Below, one piece after another: positions 40,913 through 41,043 of a stretch of 41,043 bases of DNA. Each line of letters begins with the position of its first letter. The stretch's first letter is position 1. The stretch is taken from NCBI RefSeq assembly GCF_000518605.1, contig NZ_JADX01000026.1, positions 1 to 41,043 of the forward strand, given 5' to 3'. Position numbers and translations under genes: made by a program. A model generated the notes under the pieces. That model was given only the letters and a program-made list of their open reading frames with translations. It made no database searches and was not told where the DNA came from. The DNA is from Shewanella fidelis ATCC BAA-318. Lineage in GTDB: Bacteria; Pseudomonadota; Gammaproteobacteria; Enterobacterales; Shewanellaceae.

Positions 40913-40946
40913 CTTTTTGAAAAAACATGATTTTTCTTTCAAAAAG
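40913..40946. promoter_or_regulatory. Inverted repeat in the rrn UP-element region
   Basis: CTTTTTGAAA and TTTCAAAAAG form a perfect 10-bp inverted repeat with a 14-nt AT-rich centre, ending 3 bp before the rrn -35. The A/T tracts are as expected for an UP element bound by the RNA polymerase alpha subunits. Confidence 0.65.
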
Positions 40947-40949
40947 CGC

Positions 40950-40984
40950 TTGCACTGAGATCAAAACTCCCTATAATGCGCATC
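40950..40984 (+). promoter_or_regulatory. rRNA operon P1 promoter
   Basis: A -35 TTGCAC (40950-40955), 16-bp spacer and perfect -10 TATAAT (40972-40977), followed by the GC-rich discriminator GCGCATCC. The stretch CTCCCTATAATGCGC and the following CACTGACACGG are almost the same as Escherichia coli rrnB P1. Such promoters are controlled by ppGpp/DksA, Fis and initiating nucleotide. The rRNA genes themselves lie past the right edge. Confidence 0.93.
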
Positions 40985-41007
40985 CACTGACACGGCACAG
41001 CAGGCCA

Positions 41008-41032
41008 GCTAGCTAGCGTAACGCTAGATAGC
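41008..41032 (+). other. Hairpin in the rRNA leader
   Basis: Stem of 11 bp with one mismatch, GCTAGCTAGCG / CGCTAGATAGC, loop TAA, about 25 nt into the predicted rRNA leader transcript. It probably belongs to the leader structure involved in antitermination or processing. Confidence 0.6.
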
Positions 41033-41043
41033 ACGGGACTTGC

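Overview
The window reads as an origin-proximal stretch of a Shewanella chromosome (marine gammaproteobacterium). Evidence for this is the order bpfA-like adhesin / hemY-hemX-hemD-hemC / cyaA / cyaY / lptM-lysA-dapF-DUF484-xerC-yigB-like, then dusB-fis, prmA, a Wolinella-type frdCAB, rho, trxA, rhlB-gppA, and a ribosomal RNA promoter at the right edge. Protein sequences, moderate GC and the dispersed TTATACCAATCAGTATAA element fit the same genus. No phage, CRISPR array, tRNA gene or integrase other than XerC was seen.

Region 1-6.3 kb (minus strand): the first 602 codons of a giant surface adhesin, with a LapG-type retention module, run off the left edge. Behind it lies the haem operon hemC-hemD-hemX-hemY. 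The divergent cyaA starts with TTG and shares its intergenic region with hemC, around a near-consensus CRP site.

Region 8.8-14.8 kb: cyaY (minus), then a tightly packed plus-strand run: the small lipoprotein lptM, the lysine/peptidoglycan genes lysA and dapF (both TTG starts), DUF484, the recombinase xerC and a HAD phosphatase. A Shewanella-type lipoprotein follows, ending in a clear terminator.

Region 14.8-24.3 kb is the most accessory part. It holds an iron-sulfur repair di-iron protein whose true promoter appears to carry an NsrR (nitric oxide) operator, and a metal-efflux cassette: a Cys-rich exported small protein, then CzcC, a His-rich CzcB and CzcA of the Zn/Co/Cd subgroup. A miniature inverted-repeat element of about 290 bp and a secreted leucyl aminopeptidase complete it.

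Region 24.3-36.3 kb returns to core genes: fis and dusB, prmA, the di-haem quinol:fumarate reductase frdCAB with two CRP-like sites in its upstream region, a LysR regulator, rho, trxA, rhlB and a short Ppx/GppA phosphatase. Region 36.7-41.0 kb has an Oar-like TonB-dependent receptor, a periplasmic thioredoxin-fold protein, about 650 bp without genes, a perfect DnaA box, and an rrn P1 promoter whose rRNA genes lie outside the window.

I see no wholly new system. The observations most worth checking are the NsrR site and corrected start of the repair protein, the Cys-rich protein coupled to the Czc pump, the dyad over the adhesin promoter, the missing E-pathway glutamate in FrdC, and the DnaA box next to rrn P1.
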